Shown: positions 56,011 to 56,565 of the stretch, in pieces
Layout: the number at the start of each line of letters is the position of its first letter
How positions within the stretch are numbered: position 1 is the first letter of the stretch
Assembly: GCA_945878845.1 (NCBI GenBank)
Contig: CAMCUB010000023.1
Location: 1 to 56,565, forward strand
Direction of reading: 5' to 3'
Source of the DNA: Erythrobacter sanguineus
GTDB taxonomy: Bacteria; Pseudomonadota; Alphaproteobacteria; Sphingomonadales; Sphingomonadaceae
Length of the DNA stretch: 56,565 nt
Notes under the pieces: generated by a model
The model's database searches: none
Told to the model about the DNA's origin: nothing
What the model saw: the letters and a program-made list of their open reading frames with translations, nothing else
Translations under genes and position numbers: made by a program

Positions 56011-56565
56011 ATGAGTGATGACGATCTGGAAATCAGGCCCGGGCGCATCCGCGATCGCAGTTCCGGCCAGGGCAAAGCGCGCACTCTCAAAGCCCAACTG
56101 CGGGCGCTTGCCAACCGGTCAGGACAGGGCGGCCGAGCGGGTGGTTCCGGGTCACGACGCAGCACCGGCCGGCTCGCCCGGGGAAGGAGCGCTTGCCTGC
56201 AGGCAAGCTCACGCGCAAGTCAGCGCCGGGTGATCGTCAAGGCGCGGATCGTGCGACATCGCGGGGTTCGATTTACTGCAGCGCCGCTCGCAAAGCACCT
56301 GACCTATCTCAAGCGCGATGGCGTGACCCGCGACGGGAAGGATGCGGCGCTGTTCGGCAGCGGGGACGAGACCGTCGACGGCGGAGCCTTCGCCGAGCGC
56401 TGCGCCGATGACCGCCACCATTTCCGTTTCATTGTTTCGCCCGAAGACACGGCCGAACTGGCCGATGTGCGGAGCTTTACCCGAGACCTGCTGAGCCAGA
56501 TGGAAAAGGATTTTGGCACAGGTCTCGACTGGGTCGCCGTTGACCATTGGAACACCGACAATCCC
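56011..56565 (+). CDS. Relaxase, RlxS/DUF3363 type (partial)
   Basis: The frame starts with an ATG and runs off the right edge; 185 codons are present. The N-terminal part (MSDDDLEIRPGRIRDR, then a very basic RSTGRLARGRS) is disordered; then come IVKARIVRHRG, HLTYLKRDGVTRDG, RCADDRHHFRFIVSPEDTAELADVRSF and VAVDHWNTDNP. The last carries the HxDxxHxH-like relaxase start of RlxS/VirD2-like proteins. It nicks oriT and leads the strand to the recipient. Confidence 0.9.
   Translation, partial: MSDDDLEIRPGRIRDRSSGQGKARTLKAQLRALANRSGQGGRAGGSGSRRSTGRLARGRSACLQASSRASQRRVIVKARIVRHRGVRFTAAPLAKHLTYLKRDGVTRDGKDAALFGSGDETVDGGAFAERCADDRHHFRFIVSPEDTAELADVRSFTRDLLSQMEKDFGTGLDWVAVDHWNTDNP

Overview
This 56.6 kb window looks like the chromosome of an alphaproteobacterium of the order Sphingomonadales, most likely Erythrobacteraceae or Sphingomonadaceae. 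The grounds are high GC, short intergenic gaps, a PEP-CTERM protein, paired TraB/GumN proteins, split glyQ/glyS, and an integrated conjugative region of a type common in sphingomonads. No rRNA gene and no CRISPR array is visible. There is one tRNA gene, tRNA-Lys(CTT).

Positions 1-36,900 are ordinary core chromosome. In order they hold: the 3' end of tyrS; a PilZ protein; an MFS exporter overlapping cysK and a dienelactone hydrolase; two unrecognised proteins; an unusual M20 hydrolase; a minus-strand block (hisI, MerR regulator, acyl-CoA dehydrogenase, alpha/beta hydrolase) with a recognisable MerR operator; a probable plus-strand non-coding RNA with a strong terminator; comF-like, methyltransferase, ppdK, and glyQ-glyS, where glyS carries an in-frame palindromic repeat; a small membrane protein/XRE/membrane protein operon behind a phased operator array; two tandem TraB/GumN genes; rplY-pth; a PEP-CTERM protein; a P-loop kinase; a class C serine hydrolase; ychF; a nucleotide pyrophosphatase; a DUF2167 protein; mutL; and the complete rod-shape operon mreB-mreC-mreD-mrdA-rodA.

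A tRNA-Lys gene at 36925-37000 marks the change to a mobile region that runs off the right edge. The first part (37.5-47.9 kb) is a plasmid/ICE cassette: DUF932, a large ParB-like protein, a DUF6117-like protein, a 1447-residue adenine-methyltransferase/strawberry-notch helicase fusion, a Toprim protein and a DUF2493 protein. Two of these genes share an almost identical 80-nt leader, and a large nested palindrome precedes the DUF2493 gene. A lower-GC minus-strand gene (47.95-48.5 kb) looks like cargo.

The second part (48.8-56.5 kb) holds small membrane/secreted proteins, DUF736, and what reads as a QseC/QseM/FseA-type switch: a divergent XRE regulator and DUF2285 protein around a TATAAT-containing palindrome, then DUF6499 and DUF2285 reading frames overlapping in the +1 register, which predicts a programmed ribosomal frameshift. 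An AlpA/RdfS-like excisionase, a RepA initiator followed directly by three iterons, DUF2840, a TraF-type S26 peptidase, a second DUF736, a VirB1-like lytic transglycosylase, a candidate oriT and the start of an RlxS-type relaxase follow. Together these suggest an element that regulates its own excision, may replicate after excision, and transfers by conjugation. Its integrase and type IV secretion genes would lie beyond the window.
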